Assembly: GCF_031085175.1 (NCBI RefSeq)
Contig: NZ_JAVHUY010000003.1
Location: forward strand, 1-64,000
Reading direction: 5' to 3'
DNA from: Phytohabitans maris
Lineage (GTDB): Bacteria > Actinomycetota > Actinomycetes > Mycobacteriales > Micromonosporaceae
DNA: 64,000 nucleotides
Under the pieces are notes generated by a model that was not told the DNA's origin, searched no databases, and saw only the letters and a list, made by a program, of their open reading frames with translations. Both the position numbers and the translations under genes were made by a program. Each line of letters begins with the position of its first letter. Within the stretch, counting starts at the first letter, position 1. Shown piece after piece: positions 33,514-42,567 of the stretch.

Positions 33514-34651
33514 CGACCGCGTCCACGGTGTCCCGGGCGTCGCGCCGGCCCTGTTCGCGGGCCTGCTCGACGGCGACCGCGAGGCGGCGGCGCCAGCGTC
33601 CGCGGGTCTGCACGGCGAGCGTGACCGCGGCGACGGCGGCCAGCAGCACCAGCGTCCAGAACCACGGCATCGCCCAGGACCGGCCGCGGGCGTCCGTGCC
33701 GGTCAGGCCCACCGGCACCACGTCCTCGCCGACCGCGCGGGGAGCGACCCGGGCCTTGGCGGTGAGGACCACGAGCGCCGGTACGTCCTCCACGGTCAGC
33801 TCGACCCGGAAGCGGGCGCCGGGCAGCAGTTCGGGTACCGCCCCGACGTCGAAGCGCCGGGACCAGACCCCGAACGGCGCGCTCAGCTCGACCATCGCCC
33901 CGCCCTGGAGCCGGACGTTGCCGGTGTTCTCCACGTCGAACGCGACGTGCGCGGTGCCCGTGCCGTCGCTGCCCCAGCCGCCGGCGAAGTCGACGTCCGG
34001 GTCGGTCGGCACCAGCACCGGCTTCAGGTCGCCGGCGACCCGCAGGTGGACCCGGGCGCCGACCCGCCGTTCCACGGCGACCTGGCCGTCCGCGGCGCTG
34101 CCGCCGACCGCGGCGACGATGCCGGTGGGGTGGTCGCCGGGTGTGGCGTTGTCCGGGACGGTGATGGTGAACGGGACGGTGTGCCGCGCCTTCGCCGCGA
34201 GGGTGACCTCGGACTGGGCGAGCCGGATCCAGGACCCGCCGTCGCGCGGCTTCTCGCCGCCGGGCAGCAGGTCGAAGACGCCGGCCGCGGTGGTGACGCC
34301 GTCGCTGGCGTACAGCCGGAACGTGGCCGGGCCGTCGCTGAGGTTGGTGACCGTGACGTGGTCGCCGACCGCCGCGCCCGGAGCCAGCTCGTACCGGAAC
34401 GACACCCGCCGGTCCGGACCGTCCGCTGTGGACGGCTGGACCGCCCAGGTGACGTCGCCACCCGGCGCCGCGTACGCCGGAGCCGGCCCGGCCACGAGCA
34501 GCGCCGCGCCGGCGAGGGCCGCCAGGCCCTTACGCCCGACGCCGCCGGTCGTCGCCTGGGCCCGGCGCAGCCCGGCAAGGATCCTGCAAACAGGGCCGGG
34601 GGCACGCGCGGGCAGGCGCGTGCCCCGGCGGGGGGGTCGACCGCGTGTCAT
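33506..34651 (-). CDS. DUF916/WxL-interacting surface protein
   Basis: 381 aa: Arg-rich N-terminus and signal helix (residues about 42-60), then a DUF916-like beta domain (VTWAVQPST...RRVSFRYELAPGAAVGDHVTVTNLS...VFDLLPGG...GSWIRLAQSEVTL), a second Ig-like domain, a transmembrane helix (WFWTLVLLAAVAAVTLAV) and a basic cytoplasmic tail of about 35 residues. In Firmicutes such proteins bind WxL proteins and peptidoglycan. The upstream gene has a WxL-like C-terminus, so they likely form a surface complex. A short start inside the frame is possible. Confidence 0.8.
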   Translation of the reverse strand: MTRGRPPRRGTRLPARAPGPVCRILAGLRRAQATTGGVGRKGLAALAGAALLVAGPAPAYAAPGGDVTWAVQPSTADGPDRRVSFRYELAPGAAVGDHVTVTNLSDGPATFRLYASDGVTTAAGVFDLLPGGEKPRDGGSWIRLAQSEVTLAAKARHTVPFTITVPDNATPGDHPTGIVAAVGGSAADGQVAVERRVGARVHLRVAGDLKPVLVPTDPDVDFAGGWGSDGTGTAHVAFDVENTGNVRLQGGAMVELSAPFGVWSRRFDVGAVPELLPGARFRVELTVEDVPALVVLTAKARVAPRAVGEDVVPVGLTGTDARGRSWAMPWFWTLVLLAAVAAVTLAVQTRGRWRRRLAVAVEQAREQGRRDARDTVDAVDG

Positions 34652-34652
34652 G

Positions 34653-36722
34653 TCAGTCGGTCGGGAAGAGCGACACGGTCAGCGTGGCGGTGTAGGCGCC
34701 GGGGTCGGTGTCCAGCGGCACGGCGAGCGTGAGGTCCGCGCCGACCCGCGTGCTGCCGACCCGGCCGGCGTTGTTGGCGGTCGCCATCGTGGCCGCGGTA
34801 CCGAGACCGGGTCCGCCGGCGAGCGCACCGGCGACCGCCGGGCCGGCCGTGACGCCGTCCCGCGGGGTCAGTACCGACGGCGCCCAGCCGAGGTGGTCGG
34901 CGCCGACCTGCCCGGCGCTCGACGTGAACGGGCCGCTCTGCGCGGAGACCGCCCAGCCGCCGCCGGCGGCCGCCTCGATGGAGCGGGCGTCGACCACCGT
35001 CACCGGCGGGATCGGGCCGGTGAACGCGATCCGGTCCAGGGCCTCCTGCCGCGCGAGCGTCACCGCCGCACCGGGGTCGACGGTGAGCGTCAGCCGGCCG
35101 GTGAGCCCGTCCGGCACCTCGGCGCGTACGGTGATCGCGCCCTCGGTCCCGCCCGGCTCGCCCGGGTCACCGGGGTCGCCCGGGTCGGGCACCTCGGTCG
35201 GCACGATCCTGGTGATCCCGTCGTGCGCCCCGCCGCCGAACGTCGCCTTGTCGACCACGTACGCGGCGCCGTCGACCACCTCGACGTCGTTGGGGTTGCG
35301 GGCGGTCTCCTCGACGGTGTGCACGACGGCGTTGGTCGCGGTGTCGACGACGCTGACGGTGTTGGCGAAGAAGTTGGCCACGTAGAGCAGCCCGGTCTCC
35401 GGATCGACGTCGAGCGCGAGCGCGCCGTTGCCGGTCGGTATCGACGCCACGTGCGCGCCGGTGCCGGCGTCCAGCACGGTCACGTCGCCGGAGTCCTGGT
35501 TGGCGGCGTAGACCCGGTTGCGCTGGGGGAAGACGGCCACGTTGGAGGAGCGGTCGGCGCCGGGCAGGGCGTGGTACGTGACCTGGCGGCTGGCGACGTC
35601 GACCACGGCGAGCTTGTCGGTGTCGAGCGTGCTGGTGTAGAGCTTTCCGGCCGCCGCGTCGAGGTCCAGCCCCATCGGCTGGCCGTCGACCGGGATGTCC
35701 GGGCCGCGTTCCATCGTGTCCGCGTCGAACGTGGCGATGTACTTGCCGTTGACGGCCGAGACGTAGACGGTGCCGCGCTCCTGGTCGACCTCGACCTCGC
35801 GGCCGTGGTCGACGTTGTCGAAGCTCTTCAGGTGCTCGCCGGTGGCCTGGTCGTAGACGGCGACCCGGTTGAGCCGGGTCGAGGTGGTCCAGACGGTGTT
35901 GTGCTCGTCGTCCACGTCGAGGCCGAAGACCGCCTCCACTGTGGAGGTCGGCTCGTCCCACGGCACCCAGTAGGAGTTCAGGATCTGGAGGGTGTCGGGG
36001 TCGACCCGGAGCAGCCGCGAGGTGGTCACCGGCGGCGGGCCGGCCTGGGTCACCCAGAACACGTCGTTGCGGGCCGAGTAGGCGATCTGGTACTGGCCCT
36101 CGCCGAGGTCCTTGTGCCGCACGTCGAAGGCCCACTCGCCGGGGTCGCCCGGATCACCAGGGTCGCCCGGATCGCCGGGATCGCCGGGGTCACCTGGATC
36201 ACCCGGGTCGCCCGGCTCGACCAGCGTGAACTCGGCGCCGAGCGAGCGGGGTGCGTCGCCGGTGAGCAGGCTGCCGGTGAGGAACCGGATGCTGTGCGTC
36301 TGGCCGGCGGCCCAGGTGGCGTCGGAGTTGGCGGAGGTGGGGAACGGGACCTCGGCGGTCCACGCGCCGTTCCCGTCGGCCTGGGCGATCGCGTAGATCG
36401 TCTTGTTGGCCTGCACCTCGCCGGTGACCGGGTGGGTGACGTCGCGGGTGGTGGAGACCGCGCCGTCGTCGAGCTTGACCGCGATGATCGACCCCGCGCC
36501 GCCGCTGGCGGTCTTCCATCCGTTGCCGGAGACCACGATGGGCTCGCCGACCTCGACCTGCGACGGGACGGAGTAGGTGACGGTGGGATCGACGGGGCTC
36601 GTGTAGTCGTCGGCGTACGCGGGGTCGCCGGTCCGCACCGCGACCGCGGTCACCACCAGCACGGCGGCGGCGGTCGCGGCGACGCGGCGTACGGCCCGCG
36701 ACGGGCTCAGTTGGAGCAGCAC
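34653..36722 (-). CDS. Surface protein: KLDDG domain, GDP repeat, beta-propeller, WxL-like C-terminus
   Basis: 689 aa. Signal peptide (to about 37, AYA-DD), beta domain at about 45-165 with SIIAVKLDDGAV and HSIRFLTGSLLTGD shared with the two downstream surface proteins, eight Gly-Asp-Pro repeats, a YncE/YVTN-like propeller (about 200-505: LDVDDEHNTVW, VYVSAVNGKYIATFD, LLYVANFFANTVSVVD), a second GDP linker, and a C-terminal WxL-like domain (GWAVSAQSGPF near 589, AYTATLTVSLF). GTG 36722 has GAGG 11 bases upstream. First gene of the operon behind an iron box. Likely wall-bound, possibly glycan- or siderophore-binding. Confidence 0.82.
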   Translation of the reverse strand: MLLQLSPSRAVRRVAATAAAVLVVTAVAVRTGDPAYADDYTSPVDPTVTYSVPSQVEVGEPIVVSGNGWKTASGGAGSIIAVKLDDGAVSTTRDVTHPVTGEVQANKTIYAIAQADGNGAWTAEVPFPTSANSDATWAAGQTHSIRFLTGSLLTGDAPRSLGAEFTLVEPGDPGDPGDPGDPGDPGDPGDPGDPGEWAFDVRHKDLGEGQYQIAYSARNDVFWVTQAGPPPVTTSRLLRVDPDTLQILNSYWVPWDEPTSTVEAVFGLDVDDEHNTVWTTSTRLNRVAVYDQATGEHLKSFDNVDHGREVEVDQERGTVYVSAVNGKYIATFDADTMERGPDIPVDGQPMGLDLDAAAGKLYTSTLDTDKLAVVDVASRQVTYHALPGADRSSNVAVFPQRNRVYAANQDSGDVTVLDAGTGAHVASIPTGNGALALDVDPETGLLYVANFFANTVSVVDTATNAVVHTVEETARNPNDVEVVDGAAYVVDKATFGGGAHDGITRIVPTEVPDPGDPGDPGEPGGTEGAITVRAEVPDGLTGRLTLTVDPGAAVTLARQEALDRIAFTGPIPPVTVVDARSIEAAAGGGWAVSAQSGPFTSSAGQVGADHLGWAPSVLTPRDGVTAGPAVAGALAGGPGLGTAATMATANNAGRVGSTRVGADLTLAVPLDTDPGAYTATLTVSLFPTD
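36136..36216 (-). repeat. Tandem 9-base repeats encoding Gly-Asp-Pro
   Basis: Nine-base units encode eight consecutive GDP triplets, forming a flexible linker between the N-terminal domain and the propeller of the surface protein. A shorter copy of the same linker occurs near 35160-35190. Codon variants differ between units (gtcgcccgg, atcaccagg, atcgccggg), so the array is not a recent slippage product throughout, but unit number may vary between strains. Confidence 0.85.
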
Positions 36723-36763
36723 GGCAAAGTCCTCGACTTCCTCGGGTGCCGATCTTCATAAAC

Positions 36764-36782
36764 TTAGGTCAGGCTAACCATT
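36764..36782. promoter_or_regulatory. Iron box of the surface-protein/FecCD operon
   Basis: TTAGGTCAGGCTAACCATT matches the IdeR/DtxR consensus at about 15 of 19 positions, the best in the window. It lies about 42 bases upstream of the GTG at 36722. Read toward the gene it is followed by TAAGTTTAT, a possible -10, and preceded by the shared CATCAGACAAT flank. Confidence 0.85.
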
Positions 36783-36821
36783 GTCTGATGGGCAAGGCAA
36801 GACCGGAACGGGCAGGTCCGA

Positions 36822-36906
36822 CTGGGCTCGCTGGCTGCCCCGGGCGGCCAGCTCACGCCGCCCTCGTCGCTTCGCTCCTCGGACCGGCGGTCGCCAGCCC
36901 CGGGGC
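36822..36906. repeat. Dispersed repeat, copy 1 (intergenic)
   Basis: Bases 36854-36906 align with 42091-42144 inside a glycosyltransferase gene at roughly 44 of 53 positions (shared words CACGCCG, CTCGTCGC, CGGACCGGCG, GCCAGCCC). The element is GC-rich with CTTCGCTCC words and internal partial complementarity, suggesting a mobile palindromic repeat. Here it separates the GH16 gene end from the iron box. Confidence 0.6.
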
Positions 36907-36914
36907 GGAGGTGT

Positions 36915-37718
36915 TCAGGCGCGGGCGTAGACCGCCACCCAGTCCACGGCGACCGACGCGCGCTCCGGCACGCCGGCCACCGGGCAGTCCGGAAACCCGA
37001 AGTCCCGCTTGCGCTGGCAGCCGCCGGCCTGGGCCTGCAGGGCCAGCCACATCGGTTCGGCCGGCACGCCGGGGGACTCGATGGTGGCCCAGACCTCGCC
37101 GTCGACCAGGTACCGCACCCGGCCGGGAAGCCACTCGACGCCGACCGTGTGCCACCCGGTGAAGTCCACAGCGGACAGGTCCCGCTGGATCCGCCGCCGC
37201 TCCCCACCCTCCAGGTAGTGCAGGAACGCGGCCAGCCCGGACCGGTCGCCGCCGAAGTCCTCGGCGAAGTCGATCTCCGGTGGCCAGCGGTCGCTGCGCG
37301 GCCAGAGCAGGAAGTGGTACGTGATCTCGTCGCTGGCCTGCGCCCGGAACCGGACCTCCCAGCGGCCGTACACCTGACTGACCGGCCAGTTCGAGACGCC
37401 GCCGGTGGTCCACACCCCGTCGCGCCGGTAGCCGTCCAGCGCGAGTATCCCGTCGCGCAGGTCGACGTGGTCGGGATGCCAGACCGAGTACGGGTCGCCG
37501 CCCGGCCGCCCGGAGTACGTCGAGTAGTCGGAGCCCAGGTCCGTACGGCCGAAGTCGTCGGTGAAGCGCAGGTCCCAGCCGGGCAGGTCGCCGGTGGGCG
37601 GCGCGACGCCGGAGACCGTCGGCCACCCCGGCGCGGCCGGCCGCTGGGGCGCCGCCGGTGCCGCGGTGCAGCTGGCGAGCAGCGCCGCCAGCAGCAGCGG
37701 TACGACCCGGCGCCTCAT
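36915..37718 (-). CDS. GH16-like secreted lipoprotein glycosidase
   Basis: 267 aa. Lipobox LLASC near residue 16, then a concanavalin-type fold: FTDDFGRTDLGSDYSTY, GRWEVRFRAQ, the GH16 catalytic signature PEIDFAEDF (E-x-D-x2-E, nucleophile and acid Glu), and FTGWHTVGVEWLPGRVRYLVDG. Such enzymes cut beta-1,3/1,4-glucans, agars or related glycans. Last gene of the iron-boxed glycan operon, so it may trim or release the polymer made by the glycosyltransferases. Overlaps the 99-aa gene by 4 bases. Confidence 0.85.
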   Translation of the reverse strand: MRRRVVPLLLAALLASCTAAPAAPQRPAAPGWPTVSGVAPPTGDLPGWDLRFTDDFGRTDLGSDYSTYSGRPGGDPYSVWHPDHVDLRDGILALDGYRRDGVWTTGGVSNWPVSQVYGRWEVRFRAQASDEITYHFLLWPRSDRWPPEIDFAEDFGGDRSGLAAFLHYLEGGERRRIQRDLSAVDFTGWHTVGVEWLPGRVRYLVDGEVWATIESPGVPAEPMWLALQAQAGGCQRKRDFGFPDCPVAGVPERASVAVDWVAVYARA

Positions 37719-38014
37719 CCCGGCGGCCCTCCCTGCCCCTCGGCGAGCACCGCGATCCGGACGATCGTCAGCACCACGAGGGCGGTCGCCGAGAGCGCCA
37801 GGAGCACCGCCGTGAGGGTGCGGGCCCAGCTCAGCAGTGCCCGGCGGAGCCGCGCCGCGCGCCGGACCCGTACCCCGGCCACTACCGGGTCCACTGTGGA
37901 GTCCTCGCCCAGCCACGCCTCCCGGAGCGCGGCGGTGGCCAGGCAGAGCACGACCACCACGGCGACGAGCGCGGCGAACGCCGGCGAGGGGAGCAGCCGT
38001 TCCACGTCGTCCAC
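37715..38014 (-). CDS. Small membrane protein of the glycan operon
   Basis: 99 aa with two hydrophobic helices (about 12-32 and 66-90) joined by a basic loop (RVRRAARLRRALLSW), so both ends face the same side. GTG 38014 immediately follows the TGA of the upstream membrane-protein gene, and its stop overlaps the GH16 start. No family recognised. Placement suggests an accessory subunit of the polymer assembly or export step. Confidence 0.65.
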   Translation of the reverse strand: MDDVERLLPSPAFAALVAVVVVLCLATAALREAWLGEDSTVDPVVAGVRVRRAARLRRALLSWARTLTAVLLALSATALVVLTIVRIAVLAEGQGGPPG

Positions 38015-40216
38015 TCAGGACCCTCCTTCCGCCCCGCGGCCGGGCGCGGGCACGCGTTCCAGGACGGTCACCTCGGCGGACCGGACGACCACGCGGTAGC
38101 CGCCGGTGCGCAGCAGCGTGTCCACGATCCGGTCGGTCCAGCCGGCGGGCAGCCCCGACCGCAGCTGCCCGGACTTCTCCTGGGTGCCGGTCACGTACAC
38201 GTACTCGGGCCCGGCCGAGCCGTCCGCGCCGACCTGCTCCAGCAGGCAGTCCGCCACCTCGCCCGGGCAGCCCGGCGGCGGCATCGCGACCGCGGACACC
38301 TGCCCGAACCGGGCCAGCGGCAGCGGGCCGACCGCCTCGACGGTGCCGACCCGCCCGCCGTCCGGGGCAGCCGCGAGCACCGCCCGGGCCCGCTCCACCT
38401 GGCCGGCGGTGACGTGCTCGAACGAGGCGTTCAGCCCGCGCGTGGCGGTCAGCGTGGCGAGCGCCGCGGCCACGAGGGTCGCGGCGGCGGCGAAGCGCAG
38501 CGCCGGCCGCAACCGCCACGGGGCGCGGGTGAGCGCACTGCCCACAGTGGACACGGCGACCGCGGCGAGCGGCGCGAGCACCGGGCTGGCGTAGAGCGCG
38601 CAGCGGATCACCACCTCCCCGCCGTACGACTGGACCGCCATCAGGACGGCCGGCGCGGCGGCCAGGCCGGCGGCGAGCACGGCGCCCCGGCGGCGGCGCA
38701 CGATCAGCCAGCCGGCCGCGGCGGCGAGGCAGAGCAGCCCGGTCCAGCCGATCCGGCTGTACTGCATCTGCTGGTAGAGCGGGTCGCCGACGAGCCGCTC
38801 CCCGACGCCGGTCGAGACGTTGCCCCGGACCCGTCCCAGGTCGCCGAAGAGGTCCTCGATATGGCCGGTCCAGAAGCCGGTGGCGCCGTAGGAGAACCAG
38901 CCGACGAACATCGCGGCGGCGGCGACCCAGAGGGTGCGCAGCCGGGTGGCGCCGGTCAGCGTGAAGCAGAGCAGCGCGGCGACCAGCGCGACCGGCGTGA
39001 GCTGGTGGCTCACGACGAGGGCGGCGATGACCAGCGTCAACGCCGCCTCCAGCCCGACGACCGTGGCGCCGGACACCGCACGCCCCTCGGGGCCGGGCTC
39101 GCCGGCACCCGGTCCGGCGCGCGGGCGGCCCGGGACGCGGCGGGGCGCGCGCAGCCAGGCCCGCCAGCGCGGACCCGGCAGCGGCGGCACGTCGGCGGCC
39201 ATGAACGCCCAGAGCAGGACCGCGAGCACGCCGGTGTAGAGGACGAAGCCGACCGCCTGCGCGGAGAGGTAGTCCTGCTGGTACCAGTTGAACGCCAGGT
39301 AGAGCACGGCACCGAGCCAGGCCACCCGCGGGCTGCCGGTCAGCAGCCGGCCGACCAGCCACAGCGCGGGCAGCGCGAGCGCGGCGAAGAACGCCGGTGC
39401 GGGCAGCGCCAGCGGCGCCGCGTCGGCCAGGCCCGCGGTGGCCACGAGCTGGGCGGTACCGGCGAGGAAGCCCGGCCAGCTGAACCGCGCGTCGGCTCCG
39501 GTGGCCAGCTCGCCGGTGCGCGAGACGAAGTCGACGAAGCCGACGTGCACCCAGGTGGTGCCGGGGCCGGCCGCGCCGTCGGCGACGTTCACCAGCAGGT
39601 AGCAGCAGACCGCGGCGGCGGCGCAGGCGGCGGCGAGCACCACGTGGTCGAGGACCGGCCGCAGCAGCGCCCAGGCGAGCACGCCGGCGAGGACGAGCAG
39701 CGCCAGCCAGTACGCGGGCGGGGCGACCGCCACCAGCCCGACCGCCCCGGCGGCGCCGGCGTCCACCTGCCGGGTGGCGACCCACCACAGGCAGAGCGCC
39801 AGCGCGACCGCGCCGAGCCCCCAGATCCGGGCGGCCCGCGGCGCGGCCGGTGCCGGGTCGGGCGGCGGGACCGGCGTGGACTGGATCGCGGCGACCGCGA
39901 ACGGCGTGGCCACCAGCCCGACCGCGGCGGTCACGGTCACCGCCGTGAACGGGTCCCAGCGCCCCAGCAGCGCGGCCACCGCCCCGCCGAGCAGCGCCGC
40001 CGCGACCGACAGGCAGAGCGCGAGCACCACCGTGACGAGGCGGTGCGGCAGGCGCAGGGCGTACGCCAGCGGCACGCCCGGGACCGCCACGACGAAGGCG
40101 ACCGCGGCCAGCGCCCGTCCCGGCACCGCCGCGTCGAGCATGGTGAGCGTGGGTACCAGTACCGCGAGCACCCCGGCCAGTGCGACCGCGCCGAGGTCGA
40201 AGCGGCGCCCGGCCAT
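38015..40216 (-). CDS. Large polytopic membrane protein, glycan polymerase/GT-C-like
   Basis: 733 aa with roughly a dozen or more hydrophobic helices from residue 8 to about 590 and a soluble C-terminal region of about 140 residues (VERARAVLAAAPDGGRVGTVEAV...). No clear DxD or GT39 loop is recognised; WSYGATGF- and WPGF-like aromatic loops resemble GT-C enzymes or O-antigen polymerase-like proteins. Its ATG overlaps the upstream glycosyltransferase stop. In context with flippase and GT2 genes it probably polymerises or transfers lipid-linked glycan on the outer face. Confidence 0.72.
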   Translation of the reverse strand: MAGRRFDLGAVALAGVLAVLVPTLTMLDAAVPGRALAAVAFVVAVPGVPLAYALRLPHRLVTVVLALCLSVAAALLGGAVAALLGRWDPFTAVTVTAAVGLVATPFAVAAIQSTPVPPPDPAPAAPRAARIWGLGAVALALCLWWVATRQVDAGAAGAVGLVAVAPPAYWLALLVLAGVLAWALLRPVLDHVVLAAACAAAAVCCYLLVNVADGAAGPGTTWVHVGFVDFVSRTGELATGADARFSWPGFLAGTAQLVATAGLADAAPLALPAPAFFAALALPALWLVGRLLTGSPRVAWLGAVLYLAFNWYQQDYLSAQAVGFVLYTGVLAVLLWAFMAADVPPLPGPRWRAWLRAPRRVPGRPRAGPGAGEPGPEGRAVSGATVVGLEAALTLVIAALVVSHQLTPVALVAALLCFTLTGATRLRTLWVAAAAMFVGWFSYGATGFWTGHIEDLFGDLGRVRGNVSTGVGERLVGDPLYQQMQYSRIGWTGLLCLAAAAGWLIVRRRRGAVLAAGLAAAPAVLMAVQSYGGEVVIRCALYASPVLAPLAAVAVSTVGSALTRAPWRLRPALRFAAAATLVAAALATLTATRGLNASFEHVTAGQVERARAVLAAAPDGGRVGTVEAVGPLPLARFGQVSAVAMPPPGCPGEVADCLLEQVGADGSAGPEYVYVTGTQEKSGQLRSGLPAGWTDRIVDTLLRTGGYRVVVRSAEVTVLERVPAPGRGAEGGS

Positions 40217-42567
40217 CACGCCGCCCGCCGGGCCCGCCACCGGCCACGCAGCAGCAGCCACGGGCCGGCGAGGTAGCCGAGCAGCTCGGCCGCGCCGAGC
40301 GTGGCGGGAAAGCCGCGGGACCGCCCGGCGTACTTGGGCGAGCGGGGGTCGGCCACCACCCGCAGCGCGCGGGGCATCCCCCGGGCCATCCGCCACGCGC
40401 TGCGCGGGTCGGCCAGCTGCTTGGCCACGACCGCGGTGAAGCCGGTGCCGTAGCCGTACAGCTGGCGGCGCAGGGCCGGGCCGCTCGCCCGGTGGAAGTG
40501 CCGCACCAGCGCGCTCGGCGTGTACCGGATGACGTGGCCGGCGACCAGCACCGCCCGGAAGGCGTCCAGATCCTCGCCGCCACGGGCCGGGCTGCCCGCG
40601 CCGAGGGCGGGGTCGAAGCCGCCGGCGGCGCGCAGCACCTCGGTCCGGAACGCCATGTTGTTGCCGGAGCCGTAGTTGCCGCCGGCGTACGGGAACAGCG
40701 GCCCCCGCTCCCCCGCGGACGCGGTACCCGCCACCGCCTCCGGCAGCTCCCCCACGCACCACGCCTTGGCCACGTACCCCTTGTCGAAGCCGCCGTGCTC
40801 CTCGAAGTACCGCTCCCACCGGGTCTCCAGCCGGGCCGGCGTGACCAGCCCGGTGACGCAGCCGACCCGCGGCGAGCCGCCGAACGCGCGGAGCAGCTCG
40901 GCGACCCAGTGGGTGTCGGGGAGCGCGTCGTCGTCGGTGAACGCCACGACCGCCCCGCGCGCCGCGGCGAGACCGGTGTTGCGGGCCCAGGACAGGCCGC
41001 GCCGGGGCTCGGCGAGGATCCGCAGCCGCGGGTCGTCCACACCGGACAGCAGCCGCGCGGTGCCGCCCGAGGCGGGCGCGTTGTCCACGACGACGACGTC
41101 CACATTGGAGTGGCTCTGCGCGAGCACGGCGGCGACCGCATCGCGCAGCCGCGGCTCGGCGCCGAGGGTACAGAGCACCACCGTGACGAGCGGCTCGGCG
41201 CCGGCCGGCGCGGTGCCGGGCGGGCAGGCGCGCGCGGCGGCCACCAGCGCGGCCGGCCCGGCGCCGGGTGGCAGCGTGACGCCGGCCCGCTCCAGGTGCG
41301 GGCGGAGCGCCGGGCCGAGCTCCCGCTCGACGGCCCGCTCCAGCGGTACCGCCGGGTCGTCCAGCAGCACCCGGCCGGCCGGGAGGCCGCGCAGCCGGAC
41401 CAGGACGCTCGCCGGAGCCGGTGGGGCGGCGAGCGGCCCGCCGGCGGTACCGGCCAGCTCCACCTCGGCCACCGCGACCGGCAGGTCCGGCGCGCCACGC
41501 CGGGCGGTGAGGTATCCCCAGGCCGTCGCCGCCAGCCCGGCCGCCACCATCGCCGCCCGCGCCGGGCCGGCGGGGTCCGCCCGGAGCAGCGCGGCGGCAT
41601 GGCGCAGCACGCCGGCGGGGAGGGTGCGCAGCACGTACCGGCGCTCGGTCGACAGCGCCGCGGCGCGCCCGGCGGCGCCGGCCAGGATCGCCTTGGACCG
41701 CCCCTCGTGCCGGCAGCGGGACAGGAAGTAGCCGGCCGTGGCGCGCGGCGCCGGCACCCGGTGGTCCACAGTGGGCACACCGGTGCGCACCACCGCGCCG
41801 GGGCCGTACGCCCGGCCGACCCGGATGCCGAGCTCGGTCTCCTCGCAGCCGGCCGGTACCGCGCCGAGCCGGCCGAGCCGGGTGGTGAACGGGCCGACCC
41901 GGTCGAGCGCCGACCGCCGGATCGCCATGTTGGCGCCGATCGGGTTGCGGATCGCGGACCCGGACGGCGCGATCCCCCGGTAGTCGCAGCCGACCACCCA
42001 GCCGAACTCCTCCGGAAACCACCGGGGCGCCCGCCCCGCGGCTGAGCTGGCCGCGCTCGCTTCGCTCGCCGAGGCCCCGGCGAGCCGGCGCACGCCGACC
42101 TCGTCGCCGCGCTCCCCGGACCGGCGCCTGCCAGCCCTCGGGGCCCAGTCGGGGCGGACCGCGCCGCCGGCCATCATCACGGAGGGGTCGGCGAAGACCC
42201 GCCGCCAGGCCGCGAGCCAGCCCGGGCGGGGCAGCGCGTCGTCGTCCAGAAACACCACGACCGGGGCGGTCGACCGGCCGGCCCCCGTGTTGCGGGCGGC
42301 GGAGAGGCCAGGCTCGCCGGCGCTGGCGACCACGGTCGCCCGGGGCAGCTCGGCGGCGAGGAGGCGGCGCAGGTCGTCGTTGTGGTCGACCACGACGACG
42401 AGCTCGTCGCCGGGCTCGAGCTGGCCGGCCACCGCCGCCGCGGCCGCGCGGATCCCGGCGAGCCGGTCGGCGGTGTAGGCGCACATCACGACGGCGACCG
42501 GTCCGGTACCGGGTACGGTGTCCGGCGCCACCGCGGGTGCGGCGGCCGGTCCGGCGCTACCGGGCAT
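40216..42567 (-). CDS. Tandem-domain GT2 glycosyltransferase
   Basis: 783 aa with two GT-A domains. The first (about 25-290) has VVMCAYTADRLAGIRAA, VVVDHNDD, GLSAARNTGA and FLDDDALP; the second (about 450-720) has VTVVLCTLG, VVVDNAP, GLSWARNTGLAAA and FTDDDALP, each with a DxD-type metal site. Residues about 145-180 of the first domain (RRRSGERGDEVGVRRLAG...) are encoded by a dispersed DNA repeat and look like an insertion ahead of PRWFPEEFGW. Two domains suggest addition of two sugars or alternating linkages. 11-base overlap with the next gene. Confidence 0.85.
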   Translation of the reverse strand: MPGSAGPAAAPAVAPDTVPGTGPVAVVMCAYTADRLAGIRAAAAAVAGQLEPGDELVVVVDHNDDLRRLLAAELPRATVVASAGEPGLSAARNTGAGRSTAPVVVFLDDDALPRPGWLAAWRRVFADPSVMMAGGAVRPDWAPRAGRRRSGERGDEVGVRRLAGASASEASAASSAAGRAPRWFPEEFGWVVGCDYRGIAPSGSAIRNPIGANMAIRRSALDRVGPFTTRLGRLGAVPAGCEETELGIRVGRAYGPGAVVRTGVPTVDHRVPAPRATAGYFLSRCRHEGRSKAILAGAAGRAAALSTERRYVLRTLPAGVLRHAAALLRADPAGPARAAMVAAGLAATAWGYLTARRGAPDLPVAVAEVELAGTAGGPLAAPPAPASVLVRLRGLPAGRVLLDDPAVPLERAVERELGPALRPHLERAGVTLPPGAGPAALVAAARACPPGTAPAGAEPLVTVVLCTLGAEPRLRDAVAAVLAQSHSNVDVVVVDNAPASGGTARLLSGVDDPRLRILAEPRRGLSWARNTGLAAARGAVVAFTDDDALPDTHWVAELLRAFGGSPRVGCVTGLVTPARLETRWERYFEEHGGFDKGYVAKAWCVGELPEAVAGTASAGERGPLFPYAGGNYGSGNNMAFRTEVLRAAGGFDPALGAGSPARGGEDLDAFRAVLVAGHVIRYTPSALVRHFHRASGPALRRQLYGYGTGFTAVVAKQLADPRSAWRMARGMPRALRVVADPRSPKYAGRSRGFPATLGAAELLGYLAGPWLLLRGRWRARRAA
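42030..42144. repeat. Dispersed repeat, copy 2 (inside the GT2 gene)
   Basis: Bases 42091-42144 resemble 36854-36906 (about 44 of 53 positions), and the preceding bases contain CGCTCGCTTCGCTCGCCGAG, a palindromic word typical of mobile repeats. It adds about 35 Arg/Ala/Ser-rich residues without breaking the reading frame. Confidence 0.6.

Noticed and set aside
36136-36216. Tandem repeats resembling a CRISPR-like array
   Set aside because: Units of 9 bases without spacers encode a Gly-Asp-Pro protein linker in frame.
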